This document shows positions 30,380 to 42,840 of a DNA stretch of 64,000 nucleotides, in pieces (position 1 is the stretch's first letter; the number at the start of each line of letters is the position of its first letter). The stretch comes from Mesostigma viride (lineage: Eukaryota > Streptophyta > Mesostigmatophyceae > Mesostigmatales > Mesostigmataceae). The stretch covers positions 3,040,676 through 3,104,675 of the forward strand of contig RPFO01000026.1 in the NCBI GenBank assembly GCA_009746045.1, read 5' to 3'. Position numbers and translations under genes: made by a program. The notes under the pieces are model-generated. The model searched no databases. It saw only the letters and a program-made list of their open reading frames with translations, and was not told the origin of the DNA.

Positions 30380-33128
30380 GGGGTCATATTGGGGCCCAGG
30401 GGAGGGGGGGGTGTAGCTGTGTCTGCCCCTGGGAGCGACCCGTGGGGTACCACCTCAGATGCTACGACAGGCGCATTATCCTTCACTACCCACCCCAGTG
30501 CCCTGTTGGCTGCCAGCTCACTCTCCATGCTATCCCCTTGCTTATAGCCTGCCACCGATGCCCATGGTACCCTATACACCCGATCATTCCACTCTATGTC
30601 TATGACCCGCAGCGGCCAGTCTAACTTTGTGATGGCCCCAGGCCCCTGCATGGTGCCCCGTTTGCCGCTGGGCGAGCTCTCCTTGTGGAACATGACCAAC
30701 TGCCCGACCTCAAAAGCGCTAGACAAATCAGGCAGCGTGGCATCCTTGAGCCGCAGCTTGGCGGCGGTATCCTGTAGATGCTGTTGGTATGCCTCTACTA
30801 CCTCGGGTGAGTAGGTGCCCGCTGACAGCCCCCGAGGCGTGACTAGCCCAAAGCCCTTGACATCAAGCACGTGCCTATGGTTGCACACATGCATGAGCTC
30901 CTTGCACCACGCCGTCTTGACCGCGTAGGATTTGCCATGTGGGTTATCCTGTCGCTTGGCTGCCACAGTCTTGACATAGCTTACAGTGCGATCTATCATG
31001 CCCATATTGCCGTGATCCTCACGCCCCACGATGACCACGGCCTCCATCCCCGGCAAACCTTGCACACAGCGGAACTGCTGGTCTAGCATGAGCTCCACTA
31101 CGGGATGAAAGAAAGCCAGGCTGATCTTGATAGCCCTGTGCAGGTCAGCCTCAACATGTGGGGCAGCGGCTCAATGTAGGTGGCCTTGCTGAACCTATCC
31201 TTGACTATGAAATAGGTGTCCCCCCCTTCCATGTGCATGACATCCCCCACAAGGTACCCTCGCTCCAAGGGTGGAGTCTTGGCATGCCGCCTACGCGACT
31301 TCTTCCTGATCTTGATGCAGGCAGGACACTGAGCACGCACATTCTTCAGCTCGTTGTATAAAGGTGCCCCCAACATGTGTGCCCCCTCTACCTCGGCTTG
31401 GGCCTCATGCCCGTATGCACGGTGCATCTGGTATGCTAACAGTTTCAGGGTGACAGCCTGAGGTGCAGTGGCATTGTCAGGATTCTCAACAGGTGGGGTG
31501 ACTACTGGGGTAGTGACATTGGCTAACTGGGCAGCTTCAGAGGCTGCACGAAAGGCCGCCCGTGTGAGCACCTTGCCAATGTGAAGATCCACACTAGGGT
31601 GGTGTGTACCGAGAACATCTGCCCGCCCAGCATTCTCTTGCACTGTCACAACATTCCTCATAGGCCCAACCGCCCCAGTATCTAGCTGGGGTGCTGCAGT
31701 AGTGCTTGGTCGCTCGGCGTTGTACACACCCGACCTAGAAGACACCACATTGCTTAGGTCACGCATTGTAGACCCGTGCTCAGGAAGCACGTGATCCTGG
31801 CGCGACAGAGCCAGAGCAGCATCAACGGATTGCGTGAGCACATCACGGAATGAGACAGAGGATGCAGTCACGTTGCTTTTAGGAACGACGTCAGGCTCTA
31901 CGACGGCCCGGTTCAGCGTGACGCATTGAGCAAAAGAAGGGGTATCGAGCGTGCTCTCACCTGACTTTCGTGCTGCCCGTCGCTCTGCCCACTCCTCGCG
32001 TGTGCCGTGGACGACGATGCGCTTGGCCTTGCACGCCTCCACGCTGTGACCACGCAGAACGTCGTGGCACTTGCGGCAAAGGTTGTCCTCGAGCTCCAGG
32101 TCCGGGCGAACTCGGCAGTCATCCCGGACATGGCGACGTCCGAAGCAGCGCTCACAGCGTTGCTTGCGGTCAGTAGACGCCCCCTGCTGCCGCTTGGCCG
32201 GGGGATTATCACCCTGCTTGGCGTCGCCACCATGCCCGCGCTTGCGCCCTCGCTGGCCCCCGTTGTTGCCGTGGCCGACGACCTTTTTCAGGATGGCCGT
32301 AAGCTCCGACCGCGTAATTGGAGCCTCTGCGCCTGAAGAAGAAGACGCGCCGGTATCCACCTTGCGCAGGGATGGCAGAGCAGCCGAGGCAGCCGGCTTG
32401 GACTGCGCACTCTTGAAGCATGAGATCAAATACAGCATGCCCTCGTCGAAACTGACGGCACTCTTCTTTTTGAGTTCCGTCGCTATGGTCAGATGCACAT
32501 CCGACGAGAGGTCGCATTTCTTGAGAAATCGATTGCACAGGAAAATGGGCTTGAGAGTATCTAGCAGCTTGTGCTTGTGCACGAAGACCTGGAAATCACG
32601 TGCAGCCCCGGGCAAATTTGCCTTATTAACTGCATAGCCCTCGAAGTCATTGAAGGCTTGCTCGTCGGCCTCTTCCTTAGACCGCGACAAGTGGGCATCT
32701 AGACCGTTGTAAAAAACTTCCCAGGTTTGTTTGTTGTCGTCCGCAATGCGAACTAGATTGGCAATGTTTGGGTGCTTTGTTGTACTGCAGAATACTGCAC
32801 GGAACTTGCCAATCAGCTCCGAATCTTTGTCTGCGCGTCCATCGCGCAGACGCTTGAGAGCAGCTAGAAAATCTGCTGCGTCGTCCGCCGTATAGTCGGC
32901 AGGTAGATCAGCGGGCACCTCCGTTTGCTTGAGAGGGCCGCGATTCAGTGCATCGTCAGCAGCAAGCATCAGATGCTTGAACTGCTTGGCCAGTTCAGGT
33001 TGCGCCACGAGGGTTTGCATCAACCTCGTGGCCTCGTCCGCACTAAAGCGTGGCAGGACGGTCCCTGCGGCCTCGCCACTTGGCGTATCTGTGTGTTCGC
33101 CCGTGCGGCTCCGTGTACCGGAAGCCAT
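30346..33128 (-). pseudogene. copia A ORF1: Gag and integrase, one frameshift
   Basis: The ATG at 33128 lies only 20 bases from the 5' LTR. A Gag helical region is followed by a zinc knuckle CERCFGRRHVRDDC and a second Cys set (CRKCHDVL). Integrase has HRAYGHEA...CPACIK (HHCC), a GDVMHMEGG core start, LMLDQQF, and GREDHGNMGMIDR, where the usual third-site Glu appears as Asp. A single A missing near 31155, compared with element B, moves the frame, so this copy is read in two pieces (33128-31098 and about 31158-30346). The C-terminal part has a GDQV-like beta domain. Confidence 0.85.
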
Positions 33129-33147
33129 CGGGATTTTTATGAATACA

Positions 33148-33492
33148 AGTTAAAGCCCGACCGGCTCAGCTATGGCGGTCGGTCACGTTGAGCTTGGGAT
33201 AAGGTGAACACATAGAACTGCTGTCGGAGCTGGCCAACCACTGGTTTATGTCTTAGCCAGCAAAGCCTATCCGGTTAGCCGTAACCGTGGGACAAGCTAG
33301 CTGTCCGTACCGACCCGGATAAGGCCCCGGACTGGGGCCTAGGTGGCGCCGGCCCTAGGCGCCGCCCTTAGACCGGTCGACTGCATCGGACCGCCGGATT
33401 ATAGCCGGCGGCTTAGCGGACGCTAGCGGAAGGCGTGCGGACGGACATGGGGAACTTAGAGCCAGATCCTAGGGCTCTAGAGTTACTCAACT
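33148..33492 (-). repeat. 5' LTR of copia A
   Basis: 345 bp; the minus-strand start is AGTTGAGTAACTCTAG. The gag ATG follows 20 bases after its end, leaving a very short primer-binding region (TGTATTCATAAAAATCCC) that does not match the usual tRNA-Met 3' end. Confidence 0.88.
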
Positions 33493-33497
33493 GGACC

Positions 33498-33606
33498 ACC
33501 CCCCGTCCAACAACAACAAGTGAGGGAGCGGTGCCTTCTTCCACTACCTCTTCCAGCACCCCTGCCACCTCGTGACTGGTGGCAGCAGGTACGCTCAGGC
33601 CGTAGG
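33498..33606. other. host spacer between copia A and copia B
   Basis: About 105 bp of the host element that received both insertions. It ends in GTAGG (33602-33606), the left target duplication of B, and continues at 48302. Confidence 0.75.
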
Positions 33607-33953
33607 AGTTAAAGCCCCCGACCGGCTGAGCTATGGCGGTCGGTCACGTTGAGCTTGGGATAAGGTGAACACAGAGAACTGCTGTCGGAGCTGGCCAACC
33701 ACTGGTTTATGTCTTGGCCAGCAAAGCCTATCCGGTTAGCCGTAACCGTGGGACAAGCTAGCTGTCCGTACCGACCCGGATAAGGCCCCGGACTGGGGCC
33801 TAGGTGGCGCCGGCCCTAGGCGCCGCCCTTAGACCGGTCGACCGCATCGGACCGCCGGATTATAGCCGGCGGCTTAGCGGACGCTAGCGGAAGGCGTGCG
33901 GACGGACATGGGGAACTTAGAGCCAGATCCTAGGGCTCTAGAGTTACTCAACT
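33607..33953 (-). repeat. 3' LTR of copia B
   Basis: 347 bp, same AGTT...AACT termini, nearly identical to 47950-48296. Confidence 0.9.
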
Positions 33954-34333
33954 CCGACATACTCTTTTGTTCTTTGATTAATTATCAAAATAATTACATC
34001 AAATGCAGACCATACAAAACCCTCTAAGGTAGGGAACTCAAGGGGGCCTCAAGGCCGTCAAAATCACCACGGTATCGACCCGCGCCCTTGTGATCACACA
34101 TGAATAGTGATGTAATAAGTAGCGAGAAAAAAAACCAACTATGCCACCAGACAAAAGGTGACCCATTTATTAGGACCAGTGACCCGCCGACGGGCCCAAG
34201 GCACCGTCCAACGTGGCTAGGGTATGGTCAGGACAAGCAAAAAAAACTACCACCATGATATTCGTGAATGCTAGCAACACAGGGTGAGTTATGGCTGTAT
34301 TCATAAAGCGCCCGAGCCGTAACCCTGTGTGGC

Positions 34334-36706
34334 TCACGGGTGTTGCATCGTCATGCGCTTGCGCAACATGCACTGCGTACTGCGGGGCAGCCTCCCGCGC
34401 CTCCTTGGTGAGGGCATCCGCGGGATTGAGTTCATCCGCGATGTGCTGGAGACGCGTGACGCAGGAGGCCGCCTCAGCGAGTACGAGGTAATCAACGTCC
34501 TGTGACCGCGCATAGGGATTGTCAAGGAAGGCCAAACAACTTTGTGAGTCAGTGTACACCGTGCTATAGCCAAATTCACTTTGATTCCCTCTTGCATTAG
34601 CTAGTCCAGTGAAGAGTGAACCCACACGAGCCAAATACCCAACCCAGCAAGTACCGCAGCCACATGCCATGATGTCAGATAGCTGAAACAATGCCCCGGC
34701 ATTCAGCCGTGTTGGGGCTAGTGGCAATGCGGCTGTGCAAGCGCGAGTACCAATCTAACAACATGCCAGGCTGTCCCTCATTGCTAATAAAGAACAGTGC
34801 CCCCATGCGGGCCCGCACTTGGCTGACTGTGCGCGTCTCTAGATTAGCATCCGTCACTATCTCGAGGTGCACCGGCTGTGAGCAATCGAGCCCACGAAGC
34901 ACAATGCCGGGCGTCATGGCCAGCTGCCGCCGAACATGAATGGACCCTAGTCCTTCCAGCACATCATCGGGCAGGCGAGCGAGCACTGCCAAATCAGGTG
35001 CCACCGTGTCCGCCAACCACCCGAGCTTGCCCTTAACCGAGGGCCCATGGGTCGCCAACAGCGGGGACGGGAGGTCGGCCAGCAGGTCAACCACATAGTT
35101 GCGGCTATCCTGCATATGTGCATGACCCATTTGCCAGAACGCGAACCCCGCTGCAACGTAGACTGCACGCCGCAAAACACCACGGGTTTACAGTACCCTC
35201 CTCATGATCCACCGCCCTGCCCAGGGGAAACTTAGCCGCCACTGCAGCAAGAAACTGGGTAGCAAAGGTGCGAGGTGCCACCAGCTTGAAGTCATCGCCA
35301 TGCCACACGAAGAGAGCTGGCTCGCCAGGGACGCCGGTGGGGACCACAAAGAAGTTAGGATCCGCGCGATGGTACGTGGCCCCTAAGCTCTGCAAGACCT
35401 CCTCCGCGGAAATGCGGAAGATGATGGGAGAGCTCTGCAGCCCCTCCACCCCTGTCAACAGCTCGATATACTCGCTGCCAATGGTGCCATCCTGCCAGAC
35501 CACCGGGACCTTCACCACGTAGCGGGTGCCTTGCCATGTTTGCGGCGCGACCCCAGCGTCGCTGTGGAGGAATGCCCGCTGAAAGTCACCGCACCACATC
35601 CCGTAGTCCTTGCCCGCGTTCCGCTTGCCCAAGTAGATGACCGTCAGTAGCCGATGCGAAACATGGTTGAGCCCAGGGGTATAAAGATCCTTGGCGTCCA
35701 GCGGGGAGGACCCCTTCGTCTCCGTGACCACGGGCCTTACCCGGAACACCACCGAAGAGTTGGTCTCGTCCGGCTTGTAGGTGAGCACGAACTTCAACCG
35801 CAACCGCGTGGCCCGGCCGGCTGGCACACTCTCCAATCCTCGGTAGACCTCGCGCTCTCGCCACTGCTCCTTGGCTCGAATGAACGCGTCGCGCCACAAA
35901 GCAAACTTGAGAGGATCTTGACAGTCCAGGACAAGTTGCTCCCACGTCACAGGGCTATCCGCCGCCAGTGAGTGAGAGTGGAGGCCGAAGCTGCGCGGGT
36001 GCCAATCCTGAGGCTGAATGATGGACTGGACGAGCGGGGGTGTGGAAAACGCCGCCATCGGTAAGCGCCGCACGACGCCGGGCTGCCCTACCACCACCCC
36101 CAATGGAGCGTGGTACTCGCGAAGCGGGATGCTGCCCACCCCCGCGACCGACAGCAAGTCAGTGGACACTGTGAACCCCGGGTATGATACGAAAGGTTCG
36201 CCCAGCAAGGCCACATCCTCGTAGCCATCCACGACGTGAAACGGCGTGTCAATGCCCAACACCGGCAGCACCACCATCCCGGTAACTTGATATGCCGAAG
36301 TGCCTGCAAAGTCGGTCACCGATTTGTACGGCGACTCTAGCACTGGATACAGGGTGGCTGCCCGACGAGAGATAATAGACACGGATGCTTGCGTGTCCAC
36401 AGCCACCAGCTGCCACGGTCTACACGTAGGAAACAAGGCTGACTTAACCGGCCTGACCCCCTGTGAGAGAGTTTTGACCTGAGCCACCCCTGATGCAGCT
36501 TTCGCTTTAAGCGCCTGAGCACGCCACAAGGCCGTGACCGTTGAAGCCAGGTCCCTAGGTGGGCGAGGCGCATGGGCAGGACCCTGACCCTCCGGCGAGG
36601 CCACGCTAGGCGGGCCTCCCACATTATCCGTGGCTAGCACAGGAGGTGAGTCACTACGTGCACTAGGTCCCGTCAAACCCACCCCATCCTCATCCCACCC
36701 ATCCAC
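34334..36706 (-). pseudogene. copia B ORF2: protease, RT, RNase H, disrupted
   Basis: Same order and motifs as A (DTQ at about 36389-36397; HGDD; RNase H). It is open from 36706 to about 35200, then broken by short insertions near 35191 (+5), 35114 (+2), 34672 (+3), 34567 (+37) and 34367 (+4). An extra in-frame triplet lies near 35813. Cannot make full RT-RNase H. Confidence 0.85.
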
Positions 36707-38842
36707 GGGGTCATATTGGGGCCCAGGGGAGGGGGGGGTGTAGCTGTGTCTGCCCCTGGGAGCGACCCGTGGGGTACCACCTCAGATGCTACGACAGGCG
36801 CATTATCCTTCACTACCCACCCCAGTGCCCTGTTGGCTGCCAGCTCACTCTCCATGCCATCCCCTTGCTTATAGCCTGCCACCGATGCCCATGGAACCCT
36901 ATACACCCGATCATTCCACTCTATGTCTATGACCCGCAGCGGCCAGTCTAACTTTGTGATGGCCCCAGGCCCCTGCATGGTGCCCCGTTTGCCGCTGGGC
37001 GAGCTCTCCTTGTGGAACATGACCAACTGCCCGACCTCAAAAGCGCTAGACAAATCAGGCAGCGTGGCATCCTTGAGCCGCAGCTTGGCGGCGGTATCCT
37101 GTAGATGCTGTTGGTATGCCTCTACTACCTCGGGTGAGGAGGTGCCCGCTGACAGCCCCCGAGGCGTGACTAGCCCAAAGCCCTTGACATCGAGCACGTG
37201 CCTATGGTTGCACACATGCATGAGCTCCTTGCACCACGCCGTCTTGACCGCGTAGGATTTGCCATGTGGGTTATCCTGTCGCTTGGCTGCCACAGTCTTG
37301 ACATAGCTTACAGTGCGATCTATCATGCCCATATTGCCGTGATCCTCACGCCCCACGATGACCACGGCCTCCATCCCCGGCAAACCTTGCACACAGCGGA
37401 ACTGCTGGTCTAGCATGAGCTCCACTACGGGATGAAAGAAAGCCAGGCTGATCTTGATAGCCCTGTGCAGGTCAGCCTCAAACATGTGGGGCAGCGGCTC
37501 AATGTAGGTGACCTTGCTGAACCTATCCTTGACTATGAAATAGGTGTCCCCCCCTTCCATGTGCATGACATCCCCCACAAGGTACCCTCGCTCCAAGGGT
37601 GGAGTCTTGGCATGCCGCCTACGCGACTTCTTCCTGATCTTGATGCAGGCAGGACACTGAGCACGCACATTCTTCAGCTCGTTGTATAAAGGTGCCCCCA
37701 ACATGTGTGCCCCCTCTACCTCGGCTTGGGCCTCATGCCCGTATGCACGGTGCATCTGGTATGCTAACAGTTTCAGGGTGACAGCCTGAGGTGCAGTGGC
37801 ATTGTCAGGATTCTCAACAGGTGGGGTGACTACTGGGGTAGTGACATTGGCTAACTGGGCAGCTTCAGAAGCTGCACGAAAGGCGGCCCGTGTGAGCACC
37901 TTGCCAATGTGAAGATCCACACTAGGGTGGTGTGTACCGAGAACATCTGCCCGCCCAGCATTCTCTTGCACTGTCACAACATTCCTCATAGGCCCAACCG
38001 CCCCAGTATCTAGCTGGGGTGCTGCAGTAGTGCTTGGTCGCTCGGCGTTGTACACACCCGACCTAGAAGACACCACCTTGCTTAGGTCACGCATTGTAGA
38101 CCCGTGCTCAGGAAGCACGTGATCCTGGCGCGACAGAGCCAGAGCAGCATCAACGGATTGCGTGAGCACATCACGGAATGAGACAGAGGATGCAGTCACG
38201 TTGCTTTTAGGAACGACGTCAGGCTCTACGACGGCCCGGTTCAGCGTGACGCATTGAGCAAAAGAAGGGGTATCGAGCGTGCTCTCACCTGACTTTCGTG
38301 CTGCCCGTCGCTCTGCCCACTCCTCGCGTGTGCCGTGGACGACGATGCGCTTGGCCTTGCACGCCTCCACGCTGTGACCACGCAGAACGTCGTGGCACTT
38401 GCGGCAAAGGTTGTCCTCGAGCTCCAGGTCCGGGCGAACTCGGCAGTCATCCCGGACATGGCGACGTCCGAAGCAGCGCTCACAGCGTTGCTTGCGGTCA
38501 GTAGACGCCCCCTGCTGCCGCTTGGCCGGGGGATTATCACCCTGCTTGGCGTCGCCACCATGCCCGCGCTTGCGCCCGCGCTGGCCCCCGTTGTTGCCGT
38601 GGCCGACGACCTTTTTCAGGATGGCCGTAAGCTCCGACCGCGTAATTGGAACCTCTGCGCCTGAAGAAGAAGACGCGCCGGTATCCACCTTGCGCAGGGA
38701 TGGCAGAGCGGCCGAGGCAGTCGGCTTAATTGGACTGCGCACTCTTGAAGCAGGAGATCAAATACAGCATGCCCTCGTCGAAACTGACAGCACTCTTCTT
38801 TTTGAGTTCCGTCGCTATGGTCAGATGCACATCCGACGACAG
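36673..38842 (-). pseudogene. copia B ORF1, 3' part: zinc knuckle and integrase
   Basis: Open for 689 codons (38742-36673), including the zinc knuckle, HHCC and complete integrase. It shows what A lost by its one-base deletion. The third catalytic site is again Asp (GMIDR). A +4 insertion near 38728-38731 breaks the frame just upstream, and element C interrupts Gag at 38848. ORF2 starts 34 bases inside the end of this frame. Confidence 0.85.
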
Positions 38843-38847
38843 GTCGC

Positions 38848-39305
38848 AGTTGGATGGAGACTAGGGACGACGAACAACTGCTGAGGCTGAAAGCGAATGA
38901 TGATTGTATTAGCAAGAATACAATGAGAGAGCAATGGAAGCTGAGGGCTCAGAATGGAACGTCTGGGCAAACTCGGGTGCTGCGGCACTCCCCAGTGCTA
39001 CGCCTATATGCCTATGGCGGTGCTACCTGCAGCACCTCACCAGTGGACAACTGTACACTGCAATGCCATGCGACCACGTCACTAGCATCGACTACACTCG
39101 GCCCGTCCAGAACCGGATAACCCGGGTCTGGCGGGTCGAGCTAGAGTCTAGGCACAGTCTGGCACTAACCGCACATCGGTCCACATGACACCTCAGTACC
39201 GTACACCCTGCCGTACTGTACTGAGGTGTCCCGCTCAGCCGCGGTAGGCAATACGCGGCGCGCAGGCCGGAAATCCGTGTGTCAGCCTAAGCATCTCATC
39301 TAACT
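38848..39305 (-). repeat. 3' LTR of copia C
   Basis: 458 bp; starts AGTTGGATGGAGACTAGG on the plus strand and ends ATCTCATCTAACT. It matches 46851-47308 apart from small indels near the TTAGCAAGAATAC segment. Confidence 0.9.
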
Positions 39306-40420
39306 CCCATTATGTTTTCCTTTCAGGTTGAAGGCTAGCGACTTCAAGCCTGACCCTGCCCAGCTAGGAGACTGACTCCAAGCTGACTGAGGTGCTGAGC
39401 AACTGACACCCATACTGCAACATCTGGACTGAAAAAGATGGGCCCCAGAACTCGTGCAATACTTGTGATGGCATCACGTTTAGCTCAACATGCCCGGGGA
39501 GTTCCTCCTCCTCGCGAGCTCACAAGGGAGATAGCTATGCCTGTCTGCCTATCCAGGGAGTGCATCACCAGCCAAGAGAGCCATTGTAAAAAAAATGCCA
39601 AGGTAACCGTTTAAGAGGTTCCATGTTGTTCCATCATCATCGCCCACTCAGAGAAAAATACCCAGCCAGGCTGGGTCAACTGAGCTCAGGTTACCTGCAA
39701 CCTGAGGAGTGACAGTGACAGGTTTATTGCACCCTGCACTGTCCATGTTGTACCTGCACAACATGTGAGGACCAGCCACCCCTGCCCTGCACAGAGGGGG
39801 CTGAAGTCCTAGTGACAGGTGACAGGACTATGACATCCTGGACCTGGCCACGTTGCACCTGCACAACGTGTGGGGACCAGCCACCCCTGCCCTGCACATG
39901 GTGACTGAAGTCCTGGTGACAGGTGACAGGAATATTTCATCCTGCACCTGTGCTGAGCACGTTGTACTAGACAACATGACAGCACCCATGCCTTACTGCC
40001 ACTGAACAGTGAGGCCAGGTGGCCCAGGATAGCCACAGTGAACTGGGGTCCTGGGTAACCACCTGTCAAGGGAGCTTTGACCCTCCACTTGAATGGGGCA
40101 CCTGAGCCACTGAGCTCAAGGCCATTCCACCAAGGCATACGCCCTAGTGGAGAAAGAATGTGAGATACATCCCATGCCCACCTATGAAGGTGTGCATAAC
40201 GAAATTCCATGGTGTTGAAAAAATCAAAACAGATTTTATTGGGCATAGGGCACGCAGATGTATGAAAAACAGACTCCAACCAACCCCCCTTGCTGGAAGC
40301 CACAACCTACCCCTTGGACCTGCCCAAGGGGTACTGGGTGACCTAGGCGGCCCTGGTGAACAGGACCCTGCTAGGCGTCCCCCCTATGGGGCAGGGTTGC
40401 CTGCTTGCCATAGGGGTTCA
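39306..40420 (-). other. copia C 3' untranslated region
   Basis: 1.1 kb without a gene between the RNase H stop and the 3' LTR. It contains the hairpin-rich tandem repeat at 39740-39985. Confidence 0.7.
39740..39985. repeat. two-and-a-bit 108-bp tandem repeats with hairpins
   Basis: Units starting near 39747 and 39853, with a short third start near 39961. They share GGACCAGCCACCCCTGCCCTGC and GTGACAGGTGACAGGA. Each unit opens with an inverted repeat such as CATGTTGTACCTGCACAACA, able to form a short stem-loop. Confidence 0.8.
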
Positions 40421-42160
40421 TCAAGTGGTACAACAGCTGGTATTGTCAGCTGCCTGCTGAGGCACTTTAGTGAGTGCATCAGCAGCGTTGTGTTTGTCCT
40501 CCACGTGACGGGTGGACTCCCAGTAGGTGGACTCCTGTTTCAGGACCACCCAGTCAAGATCAGTGTGCACAGCATAGGGGTTAGCAAGGAAACTGAGGAC
40601 TGACTGACTGTCAGTGAGCAAGTGTGCCACCACCCCAGCATTGCTGCCTGCTTGCATCTGCAACCAAACCAGCACATGATTCAAGTACCTGGCATGAAGC
40701 ACTGCTGACACCACTGCCCTGCACTCAGCAGCATTGCTGCTGACAGCCTTGCGTCTATGCAACCGGCTGTACCATGAAATGAGAGACAAGGGTGCATCAT
40801 CATTCTGCACAAAATACAAGCCTGACTCCCTTGCCTGCAACTTGGTAATCTGCCTGGACTCCATGGAACTATCCATCATAGCTTGGATGTGAATGGTTTT
40901 GTGGAGATCCAAGGAGTGCAAGATAAGGGGAGGGCCTTCCTGGAGAGTTTTGGTGATGGCTTTGTGACCTACTTGCATCAAGACATCATCATCAACTCTG
41001 CTAACCACAGCCAGGTGAGGTGCACACGTTGAGCACAACCACCCCAGCTTGCCTCTAATGGTAGGACAGGCTCCAGGTTTGATTTTTGTTTGCAAAACCT
41101 CCAAGCAGCTGTGCATGTAATCATTGGGAGAGTAGAGTGCACACACCCACTGGTTTTGATGCTGCTGGAGTTGTAACATTGTGCCACAAAATTTTATGGC
41201 AGTGGTGCCCAGCTCTACTTGCTTGCCAATCTCAAAATGCTGTGACACTTGTTGAATAAAATCATCCACAGCACGCCTTGGCCCAGCAATCAGCTGATCA
41301 TCCCCATGCCACACAAAGGTGAGAATGCCATGAGGGTGTGGGACCACAAAGAAGCAAGGGTCTATGTCATCATATCTAGCCCCTAGCTTTTCAAACACAG
41401 CCTGAGCTGACATCCTGAAAATGCGAGGAGCTGATTGCAGCCCTTCAACACCTATGTTAGCTTTCAGGTACTGCTGAGGGATGTGTTTTGCCCAAACTCT
41501 GGGAGTGGAGACTACGTACACCTGACCATGCCACACTTGTTGTGCTATCTCAGGTGAGCCTTTCAGGAAAGCCCTTTTAATGTCTGTAGCCTTACAGATA
41601 TAGTCATCCCCATCATTGAGATGACCCACAAAGACAGACAGCAAGATTTTTAGGGATGTTTGCTGAATGCCTGGCGTGTACAACTCTGCCTCTGTCAGAT
41701 CAGTGGTGCCCTTGAACTCTGTCACACAAGGTCTAGCATGAAAGATGACTGACCCATCTGCTGCTGGCTTATGTTTACACACAAACTTCAGGCGCAAGTG
41801 CTTGCACCCTGCAGGCTTTTTGTCAATAGGTGTGACAGGTGGAGTATGAGAAGGACTAAGAGGATCTGGCACTACCCATTCTTCCCTGGCCTTGTTAAAG
41901 GCCTCCACCCATTTTAGGAATCCTATGTGTGTGCGACAGTCTTGCTCTATCTGTTCATAAGAAAGAGGAGACATTTTAGCCACATCATGCTTGCCCAATC
42001 CAAATGAGTTGGGATGAAGTTTTTGGTTGTGAACCAAGTCTGCCACACAGGGTTCTTGCCCTGGGGCATACTTGGGTGTAGCAAATTTTACAGAAGCAAT
42101 GTTGGTGTTAAGAAGTTTTTCAAGAGAAATTTTGAAATGATTCAGATCAACACCACCCAT
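40421..42160 (-). pseudogene. copia C RT and RNase H
   Basis: About 579 codons. RT motifs are KATDIKRAFLKG (motif A) and FVWHGDDQLIAG (motif C with HGDD). RNase H has HIQAMMDSSMESR, LLTDSQSVLSFLANPY and NAADALTK. It is separated from its protease by a frame change near 42150, so ORF2 is broken. Confidence 0.85.
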
Positions 42161-42840
42161 GTCCTGGATGGATAGTCTATCACTGGAGATATGACACCAG
42201 GGTAACAGAGAAAAGGATCCCCCAACAAAGCATTCCCTTTATAACCTTCCAATACCTGAAAAGGAGTGGGGATACCGAGTATAGTCAACATGACCTGACC
42301 TAATACCTTGAGGGATGACTGCCCTGAGAAATCAGCCACATGGTGCCAGGGTGAAGGTTCCAAAGGCAAATGGGGCACAGCCAGGGCACTGATAATGCTG
42401 ACCTGGGCTTGTGTGTCCACTGCAACCATAAATGGGCTATTGTCATTCTGCCCAACCTTCCCCACCTTAGCTGATCCTGCAGCAGTTTGAGCTTTGGCTC
42501 TATGAGCTGCTTGTAAAATGCGAACAGCGTCTGCTAGGCTGCGTTTGGAAGGTGCAGCTAGTGGCTGAGCTATGTTCACACTTGTAGAGGTGATAGGTTG
42601 CTGATCACCTGTTTTGCCAATGTGACCCTCTGCTGCAGGGGGCCAATCCTGCAGTGACTGCCTGCAATCATCAAGGGTGACCTGGGTGTCACAGTGGGTG
42701 TGGCTCTCACACTCACCAGTGGGTGTTCCAAACAACCACTCACTGGGCAACGCTGGGATGCCAGGCAACTGTACAGGGCTGTCGGCCAACAGCTCTTCCT
42801 CCTCTGCCACGTCTGACACAGTTGGAAAATACAATTTCAT
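42142..42840 (-). CDS. copia C ORF2 start: protease
   Basis: The ATG at 42840 overlaps the ORF1 stop as ATGA. An acidic linker precedes FMVAVDTQAQVSIIS (DTQ at about 42409-42417), KVLGQVMLTILGI and ALLGDPF, a retropepsin-like pattern with Gln in the DTG position. It sits after integrase as in A and B. The frame continues into RT only after an indel near 42150. Confidence 0.78.
   Translation of the reverse strand: MKLYFPTVSDVAEEEELLADSPVQLPGIPALPSEWLFGTPTGECESHTHCDTQVTLDDCRQSLQDWPPAAEGHIGKTGDQQPITSTSVNIAQPLAAPSKRSLADAVRILQAAHRAKAQTAAGSAKVGKVGQNDNSPFMVAVDTQAQVSIISALAVPHLPLEPSPWHHVADFSGQSSLKVLGQVMLTILGIPTPFQVLEGYKGNALLGDPFLCYPGVISPVIDYPSRTWVVLI

Larger units (their letters stand above)
27337..33492 (-). 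mobile_element. copia-like element A, complete, minus strand
   Basis: 6156 bp, with LTRs 27337-27683 and 33148-33492 and a 5-bp target duplication GGACC on both sides (27332-27336, 33493-33497). The LTR termini are AGTT...AACT and not TG...CA. The LTRs differ at about five sites, so A is older than its sister B by that measure. Gene order on the minus strand is Gag, integrase, then a second ORF with protease, RT and RNase H. Confidence 0.92.
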
